Below are positions 11,904-22,900 of a DNA stretch of 30,876 nucleotides, in pieces. The stretch covers positions 139,610 to 170,485 of the forward strand of contig NMRA01000200.1 in assembly GCA_002633005.1 (NCBI GenBank), read 5' to 3'. Numbering within the stretch: the first letter of the stretch is position 1; the number at the start of each line of letters is the position of its first letter. Under the pieces are notes generated by a model that was not told the origin of the DNA, made no database searches, and saw only the letters and a list, made by a program, of their open reading frames with translations. A program made the position numbers and the translations under genes. The DNA is from Phoronis australis. Taxonomy: Eukaryota; Phoronida; Phoronidae.

Positions 11904-12725
11904 AGATTTAACCAGATGGACACCATCGTTTCCAACCCAGTGCTCGTGCGACAGTTCGAGACATACATCACAGGGGATGAAGACAGATGCGTGGTCACTG
12001 GACTTGCAGTTGATGATGCCGGCAACATGTACGTGGCAGACGCATGCAACAAGAGAATCAAAGTGTACGACAGCAAAGGGAACTTCCGGTTGTTCTTCGC
12101 CGACACTGGGCCGCATAAAGTAAAGGAGCCACATGACATTGTTGTGATAACTCATGATCGGCTCGCCGTGACAGACGGTGGTGATCGCTCCGTCAAGATT
12201 TACAATCTTAAAGGAAAATTCCTCTCGTCTATTGGCAAGTTCCTCGATCCCCATGGCATTGCGACAAATTGTAGAAATGAGATCATTGTTGTCGATGGAA
12301 TTGCTCGATCAGTATACGTCTACTCGTCAGAGGGTGCCCTGGTTACTGCCATACGCAGTATGAACTCGGAAACTCTCAGCCAACCGAAATATATCACCAC
12401 AACAATAGCAGACGACATCGCCGTAACTGACACCCAAGACCATAGTATCAAAATATTTGACAGGATGGGACAGTTCCGATACAGCTACCAACAGAAAACC
12501 AGTGAGTCTTTCTTGTTTCACCCGACTGGCATTTGCACTGATCCAGAAGGACACCTGGTGGTCGCAGATGAAGACCACCACCGGCTACTAAGGATCAGGC
12601 GTGACAACTCCCAGGAAAGCCTGCTGGCCAATGGCCTCGCATATCCACGAGCCGTCTGCTTCCCAGACAAGGAAACGCTGGTGGTGGCTGAATACTACGG
12701 CGCAATCAAAGTCTATAAAGTTTAG
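11904..12725 (+). CDS. NHL-repeat beta-propeller protein, terminal exon (TRIM2/3/71-like C terminus)
   Basis: The exon opens after a strong acceptor (ACTATTTTTTCAG) in phase 0 and runs to TAG at 12723-12725. An internal ATG at 11916 would give 269 residues. From that Met, six NHL-type blades can be read at roughly residues 27-62, 71-106, 111-146, 157-193, 204-242 and 246-269. Each has the family pattern of P-x-G/D-I/V near its start, L/I-x-V-A/T/V-D in the middle (NMYVADACNKRIKVY in blade 1) and a closing I/V-x-I/V-Y/F strand. Six blades make a complete propeller. In TRIM-NHL proteins this domain binds RNA or protein partners while an N-terminal RING acts as ubiquitin ligase. No RING, B-box or filamin domain is seen here, so upstream exons lie outside the window or the gene is an NHL-only protein. 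The exon is much richer in GC than its flanks. The acceptor favours a spliced gene over a single-exon start at 11916. Confidence 0.85.
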   Translation, partial: RFNQMDTIVSNPVLVRQFETYITGDEDRCVVTGLAVDDAGNMYVADACNKRIKVYDSKGNFRLFFADTGPHKVKEPHDIVVITHDRLAVTDGGDRSVKIYNLKGKFLSSIGKFLDPHGIATNCRNEIIVVDGIARSVYVYSSEGALVTAIRSMNSETLSQPKYITTTIADDIAVTDTQDHSIKIFDRMGQFRYSYQQKTSESFLFHPTGICTDPEGHLVVADEDHHRLLRIRRDNSQESLLANGLAYPRAVCFPDKETLVVAEYYGAIKVYKV

Positions 12726-13221
12726 GTAACTAAGAACAAGCGAAAAAACATGGAGTATGGTGTATTTGATGTTGTTGCAATATCCTGTTCAACTATGTGA
12801 ACCACTTGTCAGAAAAACGAAATTGAGGCATGTAAGATTTATTGTCGTACCACATTTTGCACACGCAAAACTCTATACATCACTTTTGATTATACTCACA
12901 GAGTCTGTGTTCATAGCATTTTATTACCAATTCCAGAAGATATTTTTAGCCATAAGTACCACTGGTTCAATTAGTAAAGTAACACATCTTCATTCTTTGG
13001 GAAGGAAAAACACCAAGACCGATGCAAAATATCATTTTCTTGCTTCATTCCCTAGCTTTTGTAATAAATTAGAGTCTGTTATGAACTTGAAAACAACATG
13101 CTTGTAACATGCCCACACCACGTTTCTTTAGTCTTTCGTGAGACAATGGCAAGTTTGCCGAGTCAAAATATGCGTAGAAATTTGGTTTGATTGTAATAAA
13201 TTGTTAAAAACTTAAAATAAA
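12726..13221 (+). other. Probable 3' UTR of the NHL gene with poly(A) signals
   Basis: AT-rich sequence follows the NHL stop codon. AATAAA occurs at 13195-13200 and 13216-13221, and again at 13374-13379, each a candidate polyadenylation signal. The open frame at 12757-13107 in this stretch shows no protein similarity and is best read as UTR. The end point is a guess from the hexamers; no transcript evidence is available. Confidence 0.5.
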
Positions 13222-14032
13222 ATGAATCCAATTCTAGTACATTGTTATTTATACACAGCCTTGTAGAAGAATAGCCGATTGAAGACTTGGCGAAAAAGAA
13301 ATTTGCCAATAGGTGGCCCTCTATTTCACTGTGCTTTAAGCTGAAGCATGTCGCTCCACAAATTGATCATTGGAATAAAAGTGTAATGGTAACTTATAGC
13401 ACGCTGGAATGTACTTGTTGTACTCAAGGAAATGTGCAGTTTTAATGGTGTTAATTTAGTGCCACGTTTTATTTCGTCAGTTTTCTACCAACACCGTTAC
13501 AAAGCAGCATATTTATTATACAGTTTAATGTCAAGACTGGGCAAAATTCAGTATTCGCGCAACAACCTGGACACAACAGGCTGCCCAAATGCTCCCTTGA
13601 TGGAGCAGTGCGTACCTGTTATGTTGAGAGTCTAAATCCTCTACTTAGTGAACAGGCAGAGGTTTATCTTGTAAGGATACTGAAGTCATCAATCAACATT
13701 CTCCAGATAACTGGCTTTGTGTTTCCATTTTGTTAAGAAGCACAGTCTCAGTTTTATGAAATTTACACCTTGATAATTAAGCAGCGACATACTGCCAGAA
13801 CACTCCCCATTACATGTAGTCAACAACACTGAAACGCTGACACCAGACTAAGATTAAAGACAAGTTTGTGAACAAGCCATAGGTGAAAAAAAGACGTAGC
13901 CACTCCGTGCTGGACAGAATGACAGTCTTGGCGATGATCAATTTTCTGTATTACTTTTCCGATATGAAAATCACGACGACAGAAACACACAGCTCCACAA
14001 GGGCAAGTTTAGGCTAATAGCAACAAATATGG
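13222..14032. other. Non-coding stretch, nothing recognised
   Basis: No gene on either strand. It was searched on the - strand for the Dip2 exon expected after 19791 (the segment with the G-F-L-L-G-S-C-G motif) and none was found. Confidence 0.5.
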
Positions 14033-14264
14033 CCAAATGTCAGCAATAGAGATGGAAAAAGTGATTACATCTCACCACCAGCAATGCTCTCCAAATGCCA
14101 GCAATAGAGATGTAAAAAGTGATTACATCTCACCACCAGCAATGCTCTCCAAATGTCAGCAATAGAGATGTAAAAAGTGATTACATCTCACCACCAGCAA
14201 TGCTCTCCAAATGTCAGCAATAGAGATGTAAAAAGTGATTACATCTCACCACCAGCAATGCTCT
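14033..14264. repeat. Minisatellite, 58-bp unit with internal hairpin, four copies
   Basis: Four 58-bp units run from CCAAATGTCAGCAATAGAG to CAGCAATGCTCT. Each unit contains an inverted repeat, GAGATGTAA and TTACATCTC, separated by seven bases. In copy 1 the left arm is GAGATGGAA, leaving one mismatch; copies 2-4 have perfect 9-bp stems. Copy 2 has GCCAGC for GTCAGC. Confidence 0.96.
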
Positions 14265-14374
14265 CCAAATTGGAGACAACAATATGGCGGTGGCCTAATC
14301 TCTTGGACTCATTGTTTGCTCAACAAAATTCAACAAAATTAACTTCTTAAAATCTGTAATTCAGGCCAGGGCAT

Positions 14375-14533
14375 CTATGAGCCATACGGATTAGTATATA
14401 AACCATATGAAGTCCCAATTTCCCTCACTATGAGCCATACGGATTAGTATATAAACCATATGAAGTCCCAATTTCCCTCACTATGAGCCATACGGATTAG
14501 TATATAAACCATATGAAGTCCCAATTTCCCTCA
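14375..14533. repeat. Minisatellite, 53-bp unit, three identical copies
   Basis: Three copies without visible differences, starting CTATGAGCCATACGGATTAG and ending CCCAATTTCCCTCA. The next four bases (CTAT) begin a fourth copy and then diverge. Perfect identity indicates very recent expansion, or possible collapse or expansion in assembly. The frame at 14513-14803 starts in the last unit and is not supported as coding. Confidence 0.96.
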
Positions 14534-15603
14534 CTATTTTGCATGCAGTGGCAGAACAGACAAATTGTATTTTCTCATATTTTTATAAAAAATTTTAACC
14601 GCACTGAAGTTCTGTACCAAAGCTGCCATCAGAAAATATTTTTAAAAATGTGGGCATTCACAACAATGTTAGCGGATCTTGGAAAACAAAAACATGTAAT
14701 TTTTGTGATTACTTTTATCCAATTGAAAATGGATGATTTTAGCAATTCTTGTCGCACGAAATTAGTAAGGATGTTTTACCGTAAGATAAGCATTTCACGA
14801 TAATTATTATAAGAATTCAAGAGGCTGAAAAACGGAGATTTATGGCTGAAACACTACATCACATTTTAGGGAATCAAACAAATTTGTTGTATATGTAATT
14901 GTATTATTTCTAGAATTAGTTCTGCAAAAACTCTACGGTAAGTTAATAAGCATAAAAATCAGAAATCCATTAGACGACAGAAGTAGCTTAAGTTGCAATC
15001 ACAAAAAATGCAAAAAAAGTAATTCATGCATTGCTTACCGTAACCAAATGAAATAATCAATATTTGTCCCAAAATCAAAAGATCACGGGAGAAAAGTTTA
15101 AATCACACTAAAGCACGGAGGTAAATTGCACGACTTTTCATCTTGTATTCAGAGGAATTACATAGACACAGGTGGCTTCATCACCATAACTACGCCCTCC
15201 AGATAAACATATTGAGAATAGGAAATTAAGCAATCACCCCGCATCCTGAAATGCTACAAGACCATTCCTGATTCTGTGGTATTCACCCACAATGTTGTGC
15301 ACGCCACCCTTTCACTGCTGTCATACCTATTGCTATATTACAACTTGCCATTTCTCATTATTACACCATTGAATAGCGAAATTCAACAGAGAAAAATGGG
15401 CAGGCATACTGAGGCTTGCTACATTGTTATTTTATTGTTAGAATTCGCTTGGAAGTGTGTTTGAGGGCTAACTTTTTGAAAACTATCAAAGCACTTTTCT
15501 ACCTTCCCAAGACAGTAGAGTTGAATTTGGGAAGTGGCAATTCAAACCGAGATGACACTCAATTGTTACAGTTTAGAAAAAAATAGTGCTGACTCAACAT
15601 TCA
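14534..15603. other. Non-coding stretch, nothing recognised
   Basis: AT-rich sequence without exons, inverted-repeat elements or tandem arrays that I can support. The open frames at 14513-14803 and 15276-15464 lack recognisable motifs. Confidence 0.5.
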
Positions 15604-15711
15604 TAACAATTTGTTAACACTGTTTCCATTCAACAGTTTGTTAACACTGTTTCCACTCAACATTTTGTTAACACTGTTTCCATTCAACAGTTTGTTAACA
15701 CTGTTTCCATT
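15604..15711. repeat. Minisatellite, 27-bp unit, four copies
   Basis: Four copies of a 27-bp unit with the constant core TTGTTAACACTGTTTCCA followed by TTCAACAG or a variant. The palindromic GTTAAC occurs once per unit. Substitutions distinguish the copies (CAATTTG, CAGTTTG, CATTTTG). Confidence 0.93.
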
Positions 15712-15856
15712 CATTTTCAATTTAAGTCACTGTACTTGAATTTCAATGTGACTTTAAACTAGTTCTCCAGCATTTTCACAACATTCTCAAAGTACAACTA
15801 AGTTGTGTAGACTGAACAGCAAAACATAGTTCAGCTGACTTTTGCAATTAGTAGGA

Positions 15857-15937
15857 AAAATGACAGGGGGCATTAACAATGCAAAATGACAGGGGGCATT
15901 AACAATGCAAAATGACAGGGGGCATTAACAATGCAAA
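15857..15937. repeat. Minisatellite, 26-bp unit, three copies
   Basis: Three identical copies of TGACAGGGGGCATTAACAAT plus GCAAAA, starting at 15861, 15887 and 15913, preceded by AAAA. Confidence 0.95.
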
Positions 15938-17920
15938 AATAATGTGATTTGACTATTCTTCCATTGACTCTCTGCAAAATAAAGCATATACTGGAAACTG
16001 ACAAATTAGTCATTTGTCCAACATTAGATATTTAACGGATCACCTAAAAATTATTTTTATCGCATTAATATTTGTAAATATGTGACATTAAAAGCATTAC
16101 CCCTTTCATTTTGAAGGAATCGCAAAGACAGCCATTCATGAAAATGACCGGCGTTTCCGATACCACGTGACCCCTCGCTCTAGTATTATCAGGACTATGT
16201 TCTGGATTAGGAACCAGTTTGCCAATTGACAAAACCCACATGGCACCTACCGATGAGCAGACCAGAAGTTTGAAAATAAGTGTACAGGTGTCCTAGCAAA
16301 ATGTGCGGTTCATTGAAATATCAAGATATTTATATGCCCTACTGGCAATGTACTGCACTGTTCAAGTTACCATCTATCACAGTTAACAGACTAGAACACA
16401 CGATCTTGTACGATTCACTGATTCACCGTTGCTGAGCATTCCGCTGCTAATGAGGCATTGCATGTTATTGGATTTCGTATTTCACACCACCTGAACGTCA
16501 TGACAACAAGACTGTACAAACTGCAGACACAAGAATATCTTTGGGTTAACTTCAAAAATGTGAAGCTTAACCAACACATGAAGAATTTTTCATACGTTTA
16601 AAGCAGCGTCTTGTTTCAAAGTCTAGAAGCAAGGCTGGAAAAACCACGGGTATTTTGGTCATTAGATAGCGCTTACCTTGAACTCTGGATCTGCACTTAG
16701 AACCTTTTGTTTTTTTTTGAAGTCAAACAATCACTCTTCAATTTCAACTGGTCTGTTAACCCAAACATTTTTCAAATTTCAGCTCATCCATTTACCCAAA
16801 ACACATAGTATATTATTCACGGAAAATAAAAATTTCAAGAATAGTTACAAAATTTCCCAATAACACCAAAACTAAACAAATCGGACTGTTGTCATTAGGT
16901 GGCGTGTCAAACTGTTTCATTGTTTCCCTGGTATTATCTGTGTGTACCACTCACTTCCTTCCTTACATACAAAACGGAAAATCTTATCACGGGCGAACCT
17001 TGGATACACTGTAAAAACTTGGGATCCATCAATGATTCCCTCTGAGAAGTGGGGCTCTCAACTTGGGAATTTTTGGAAAGGTATTAGTTCCAAGAAGGAG
17101 ACAATTCGATTTGCTTCTAATTGCTTTAGCTAAAAAGTGCCACTGACAAGTTTTATTAAAGACTGTTGCTAAGATAACGGTAGGTATATAATTGCTCACC
17201 TGATACAGAAACAAAAAAATCCAAGTAATGAAAATTCTGTCGTAGACCATATTCAAAGTCAACAGTTGTCTTCGTAAACCTATTTAATAAACTGTGCACG
17301 TCAATGGAAGTCTAGAACAAGGTGGTCTCAGGTATGACTGGCCTTAGGGCCTTTGATAATGCGGATGGCTGTACTCCTTATGTTATAAAAACACTTACTT
17401 TCATTTAGCAAAATTCCACCTGGATGAAGAATTGTCTAAGTGTTCAACAGCAGACTAACAATCTAAGGTTATTCTCACTAACACTCATACATAAATGAAG
17501 AATATTTATCCAATAAATGCTCATAAGCTGTCAGATTTCAGCAAAATCAGGCAACTGTGTGATTTCGTTGTTAATTAGAGAATCGTTTCCAAGAGCCATA
17601 CTTTACTATCAACCCGATGACGATCTTTCAACTTGATGACGACCTTTCAGCAAATAAATCACACTCACAAGGAAGTGGAAATGAGTCTCAGTTTATTTTT
17701 GTCAGCGAAACTTGACAACAAAGATTACGTCTTTCTGTCACATTGCGCACTAAATGAAAGAATACTACAAGTCAAGCCACTAACCACAGCTGTTGTAAAT
17801 GACCTAAGTAACAGGCAGTGATAATTAGGTCAAGTCAAAATGACTTCAAGTTCAAGTTCAGTAAAGCATGTCAGCGGTGGTGAACATGTCCACTGAATTA
17901 ATCAACAAACTCCCCGGTTT
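15938..17920. other. Non-coding stretch
   Basis: No supportable gene. The - strand between about 16290 and 16080 stays open for around 70 codons with mixed composition, but I recognise no motif and see no matching exon. A 20-bp imperfect doublet (GATGACGATCTTTCAACTT and GATGACGACCTTTCAGC) lies near 17617-17650. Confidence 0.45.
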
Positions 17921-18052
17921 TATCATGTATCATTAAAAGTGCCAACTTGGTTCTATCATGTATCATTAAGAGTGCCAACTTGGTTCTATCATGTATCACT
18001 AAGAGTGCCAACTTGGTTCTATCATGTATCATTAAGAGTGACAACTTGGTTC
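17921..18052. repeat. Minisatellite, 33-bp unit, four copies
   Basis: Four copies of TATCATGTATCATTAAGAGT plus GCCAACTTGGTTC at a 33-bp step. Variants are AAAAGT in copy 1, CACTAAG in copy 3 and GACAAC in copy 4. Because 33 is a multiple of three, both strands read as an 11-residue peptide repeat; this is explained by the repeat and is not evidence of a gene. Confidence 0.95.
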
Positions 18053-18532
18053 TATTCCAAAGCAGAAAATGAAAGAATAGTCGTCGCTGCATGGGACTTT
18101 AAAGAGGACTTAACGATTTTACCTTAAAAAATTTTTGCGATTACTGTTGCATGGATACACCATTTAGAGGGCATTAATTTTTACCAGGGCCACAAAACAA
18201 TAACATCTGCTGACTTATTACAAATCACCAATTCTCAACATTAACTTTTAGACATTCACTGAAATCATGGCCTGTAACTTTACCAGGCAACTACTCTTAA
18301 AATACTGCTATTTATACAGTGGGATTTACCTGACAGCAGAGCTGTACCCAAGTTCGCTTCTGTGCCGAGGTGAATCTCAAAAAACATTTTTTTTCGCTGA
18401 CAACATTACTCTAATAATTATCCTAATAATTAATAACAGGCCGCAGAACATATTACAGAACCTTGTTACGTAGATGCCGCCACAGCACTTGAGAGTTTCA
18501 GTTGACTTGTTTGGTCAACCATATTTGTAACT

Positions 18533-18965
18533 ACAACAAGAGCAACGCAGAGCATTGAAATGCGCCCATGAATGCAACGCAAATGGTGTGCTGTTAGGGT
18601 TGTTTATTTGTGCCATAAAATGGCCACTAGATGGCACAAAAACGTACAATCCATCCAAAAACGGGTACATGTAATTGCTTCTTTAATAGAAAGTTATACA
18701 CCAAATTTCATAGAAATCCGTCATGGAACTTCAGAGAAACAAAGGAGAACCGAATAAAATGAAATTGCCACATGGGGGCACACTGCTCATTAGATCCGCC
18801 TGAAAGTGGTCATTGTCTGTTGTTAACTTCATATATAAACACTTACTAAATAAATTTAATAAAGATCCAGCAGTGATTTTAAGGGGATACAGCTATGGGA
18901 GCAAAACAAATCTACCACTAGGAGCCACAGTAGTCAAAGTTGTCATAGTTAAACAATTGTATCAA
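18533..18965 (+). repeat. Dispersed repeat, single unit related to the 20673-21935 array, with CTCF-like motifs
   Basis: This region aligns along its length with 20673-21085: AGAGCAACRC, TGGCCACTAGATGGCACAAA, TTGCTTCTTTAATAGAAAG, ACCAAATTTCATRRAAATC, CTTCAGAGAAACAAA and ACACTTACTAAA occur in the same order. It carries three CTCF-like boxes, at about 18623-18636 (CCACTAGATGGCAC), 18767-18781 (GCCACATGGGGGCAC) and 18915-18928 (CCACTAGGAGCCAC). No inverted termini or coding capacity are seen. The element class is unknown. Confidence 0.8.
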
Positions 18966-19790
18966 ATGGTATTTTGCCAAACTCTATTGCCCCTATTCCG
19001 CTGACTATTGGCAGGGCAAGTTTTCATGATTTCGACGAAGTGTGCAAAGCCACACCTGACGAGATTTTGTCAAGAATTTGTCGGAATTGAAACGTGATCT
19101 AGTTGAAAACTAATGGATATTTAATAACAGTTTTGTACATCAATAGTTTGTCGAATTTCTATACTATTTTGAAAACAACAGTTTATATCATGCCCGATGG
19201 TCAACCTCACAAGTGGCATGCAAGATGCTTCAATCAACTGGATAAATGCCAAGTCTTTGTTTTAAGTTTCTGTCCTCGTATTGCGGTTTACCCAAGAAGT
19301 GAAAAGAACATGAAATTGCAAATGAAAGTTAGAGTAAAAGAGTGATAAAATAACAGGTCTTATAAATCATGTAGCACGTTTTTACTCCAGAGAATGATGG
19401 AACAAAACAAGACAGTTAACAGACAATAATCACACTGCTAAACCTCCATAGACTTCAAGTACATTTTCACTACAAAATAATTACAAAAGCATAATGCTTG
19501 AGCAGTTATTACTGGACAGAGCTGCACCTGTAGGCAAAACTAATTTATGACAGAAAAAAATTCAAACCATCACTTATCAACTTTCATAGTCCTGCGGCAT
19601 CCAAGATGAACAGGATTTTGCAGAAAAGTAATGGAATCTAATTCAAAGAAGTATGAAAAAAGCAGTGGTATTCACTTATAATGATAAACTTACAAAAATG
19701 CTGCTTTGTGGCAACCAAATTTGAACAAGAAAGCTACCCAATGTATTATGCACCAATCAGGTGCTGCCCTCAACACAAGAAATGACTTAC

Positions 19791-19901
19791 CCTCCTAGAT
19801 GTGGGGACCTCTATAGGCACTGGAACAACACCAGCAGTGATACAGCCATAGAATGCACACATGAATGAGATGGGGTCATTGTTAGGGTACACCAGTGCCA
19901 C
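19791..19901 (-). CDS. Dip2: Dip2 exon: first AMP-binding domain, VALVYPNNDP segment
   Basis: Exactly 37 codons in phase 0 at both ends. The acceptor is TGTCTGTAG and the donor is AGG/GTAAGTC. The peptide reads VALVYPNNDP, then FMCAFYGC, then VVPVPIEVPTSRR, which tracks the vertebrate DIP2 sequence (VALVYPNNDP, FMVAFYGCLLAE, VPVPIEVPLTRK) with Cys for Val and Ile-Thr-Ala-Gly for Leu-Leu-Ala-Glu. This is the early part of the adenylate-forming fold. It is the last Dip2 exon recognisable here; the following exon, expected to encode a G-F-L-L-G-S-C-G motif, is missing from the next 7 kb. Confidence 0.93.
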
Positions 19902-22900
19902 CTACAGACAGAAAAAAAACTGTGATACTTCATTCAAAAATTGACATTGTGTTTCAAAAGACGTGAATCCAGATTCGGCCAAAAAAGCATACGCACGAAG
20001 GAAAATTAATCAGTATATGACACATTGTGGCAGATAAATGGAATTGTATTTAGCCAAATTTCTCAAAGTTGCCAACGAACAACAACTGTAAAAAAAATCA
20101 AGCATTTTTAGCACTGTAGCAAGCCTTTCGAGAATAAGCAATTGCAACTTTGGCAATCATGTTAAATCCCAAGTGGAAGAATTTCAACTGTAATCCAGCA
20201 AGGTACGCTGTTGTTGAGACTCACCCGGTCACCAGCCTTTACAGAAGGCTCATGTTTTGTGCCAAGCTTGTTAAGGAGGCTGTAGGCAATCTTTTGTGTG
20301 CGGCTGTAGAGTTTTCCTAAAACGGAAACATTTACACTCAAGGACTAGGTAAACATTTACACTTAAGGATTTAGGTAAACATTTACACTTAAGGATTTAG
20401 GTAAACATTTACACTGAAGGATTAGGTAAACGGCACTGAAGCCCAAACTATACTGCAGAAACAGGTGCAAAATTTAAAAAGTCCTTCAACAGTGTGTGTC
20501 AGTGATGAAAATTTTTGCTTCTCAAGAGCTGGAATGTATTACTGTTGACAATTTTGGGCTTTTCTATAACGATCAATACAGTGACTAGGCACAGTGACAA
20601 CATTTCAAATCTATATTCTCTACCAAATTTACTACTAATTGACGGTCCACTCCCCCTTCCCTCATGCCTGGTAATACAAGAGCAACACGGAAATGCATCC
20701 ACGAATGCACCGCTAATGGTGTTCTTCAAGAGTTGTTCATTTTTTGTATCATAAAAATGGCCACTAGATGGCACAAAACATCCAACCCATCTGAAAACGG
20801 AACATGCCATTGCTTCTTTAATAGAAAGCTTTTTACCAAATTTCATGAAAATCTGTCAAGGCTCTTCAGAGAAACAAAAGAAAATGAAAAAAAAAGAAAT
20901 TGCCACTAGAGGGCACCGCATCTGCCTCAAAGTCGTCATCTATTGTTAGCTTCAAATAAATACACTTACTAAATTTAATAAAGATCCTGCAGTGGGTTAA
21001 GGAGATACAGCAAGGGCAGCAAAACAAAACCACCACTAGGAGGCGCCACAGTAATTGAAGTTGTCAAAGTAACAGTCCTCTTCACAGAGAGAACATATAC
21101 ACCAATTTTCAAAATCATCCTTACAATGGTTTGGTTGATAGAGGGGTGGCCGCCAAAAAGCAGACTCGAAAACAGTAAAGATGGAAACTAGGTGGCACAA
21201 AATACTTCGAATCCATCCGAAAATGGGAGGATACCATCACCTCAACAATACATGCCTGGTATATTCCAAATTTTATTAAACCCCATTGAGGACCTTTGAA
21301 TACGCACAGGCAAAAGCTAAAATTGTCACCAGGGAGGACAGTGATGGTCAGATCCGTACGAAAGTCGTCGTCCGTTGTAAAAATCATATACACTTGCTAA
21401 ATTTAGTAAAGACAATGCAAATGGTTTAGGAGATATAGCCATGGACGCAAAAAAAAAACTGCCACCAGGAGGTGCCACAACAGTCAAAGTCATCAGAAAT
21501 CCTAGTCAGCCATCCTCTTCATAGCGAGAACATACATGCCAATTTTCAAAATCATCCTTAGAGCGGTTTGATTGATAGTGGGGTGGACGCCAAAAAACAT
21601 ACTCGAAAACAGTAAAAGTGGCCACTAGGTGGTGCAAACATGAAAAGTGTCACCTCATTAACACATGTCTATACTCCAAATTTTATGGAAATAGAACAAG
21701 GATTTCCGAAAATACAGAGGTAAGCACAAAAAACTAAAAATGCCACTTGGGGGTACACCGGGAGTTGGGGAGGTTTGAAATTCGTTGTCATATGTTGTGA
21801 GCTTGATAGGAACACGTCTGCCAAATCTCATCAAGATCCTGTGAGGGGTTTAGGAGCTAGGGACGCCAGACACCCGGACAGACAGAGATGACGGCAATAC
21901 ACGACCACATATAAATATTTGGGCGCATAAAAAGCTAACAGAACACTGTTCCTGACATGAGACTAGTATCTCGGGATAAAGCCGTGGAATACACTTGTTT
22001 TCCATGGTTCTACGAGGATCAGCTCATCAGTGTAATTTTTTACTTAATAACAACTTCATCTTTTTTCTATTTTACATCAAAGTTGTTCAGTTTTAACCTG
22101 CCGAAACTGCACAGGGCTCAATCAAATTTCGTTATGAGTAATTACTACTCTAATAATTGTGAAAACTATAAAACTTCTACATTTCAGTAATTTTTCAATG
22201 AACATCTGGAGAGTGTCTAATTCTCCAACAATTGCCATACCATATGTGAGCGTGAAGACGGGCTTCCCATTGTGGTCCAGTGTCGTCAAGACTGGAGCCT
22301 TGTAAGAGGCGGAGCCATACCGTTGAATGGCAGCTTCTAGATTACGGGGAAGACCCGATGGAATCTGCGATAGAACAATTTAGAATCAAAATTGAGCACG
22401 ACCACACAGGAGAATTGTATTAATCTGACAGAACTGAGCGACGTGGGCAGTTTGCTGTAGTGTGTAATGCAACAGCGTAGACATAAGTTTTTTGGGACGC
22501 AGTGTAGGCAACTTTTGTTGTGCTTTCCCGTTCATGAAGTCTTCATTTTCCACGGGCTTTTCAGGGTAAATTATACTTTCCAGGAGTTATCTGCACAAAA
22601 AGCAGACGTACAGTAAGGATTGATGCCAAACTGAATGAGCAAATTGATGATGGCTCTCGCAAAATTATGGCATTCCCTATCATACCAAATTTTCCCCGCG
22701 ACTTTTCCATGAATTTTGAAGACCGTTTCATTTTCTGCGGGTTTACAGGAAAGGAAAATTGATTTTTGATGTTCGGTCATTCCATAACCATCAAGTTCAC
22801 ACCCTATACATGAATAATTCTTTCCAAGTGCCAAACTGCGAGTCTGAAACCGACAGCTTAGAACCATCGGCAGAACCGTCGAAACTTTACAATCAATCTT

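Noticed and set aside
11892-12581. Antisense open frames over the NHL exon (up to 120 codons)
   Set aside because: They mirror the GC-rich coding exon on the + strand, where six NHL blades are clear.
12757-13107. 116-codon open frame after the NHL stop
   Set aside because: Same strand as the NHL exon and lies before poly(A) signals; best explained as 3' UTR.
16080-16290. About 70 open codons on the - strand
   Set aside because: Considered as a possible missing Dip2 exon, but none of the conserved Dip2 motifs are present and no other family is recognised.
17898-18127. Peptide repeat HDRTKLALLMI / TWFYHVSLRVP on opposite strands
   Set aside because: Both arise because the 33-bp minisatellite unit is a multiple of three; no gene is needed.
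22520-22760. Two loosely similar stretches (TTCATTTTCCACGGG and TTCATTTTCTGCGGG)
   Set aside because: Similarity is short and patchy; not enough to call a repeat unit or element.
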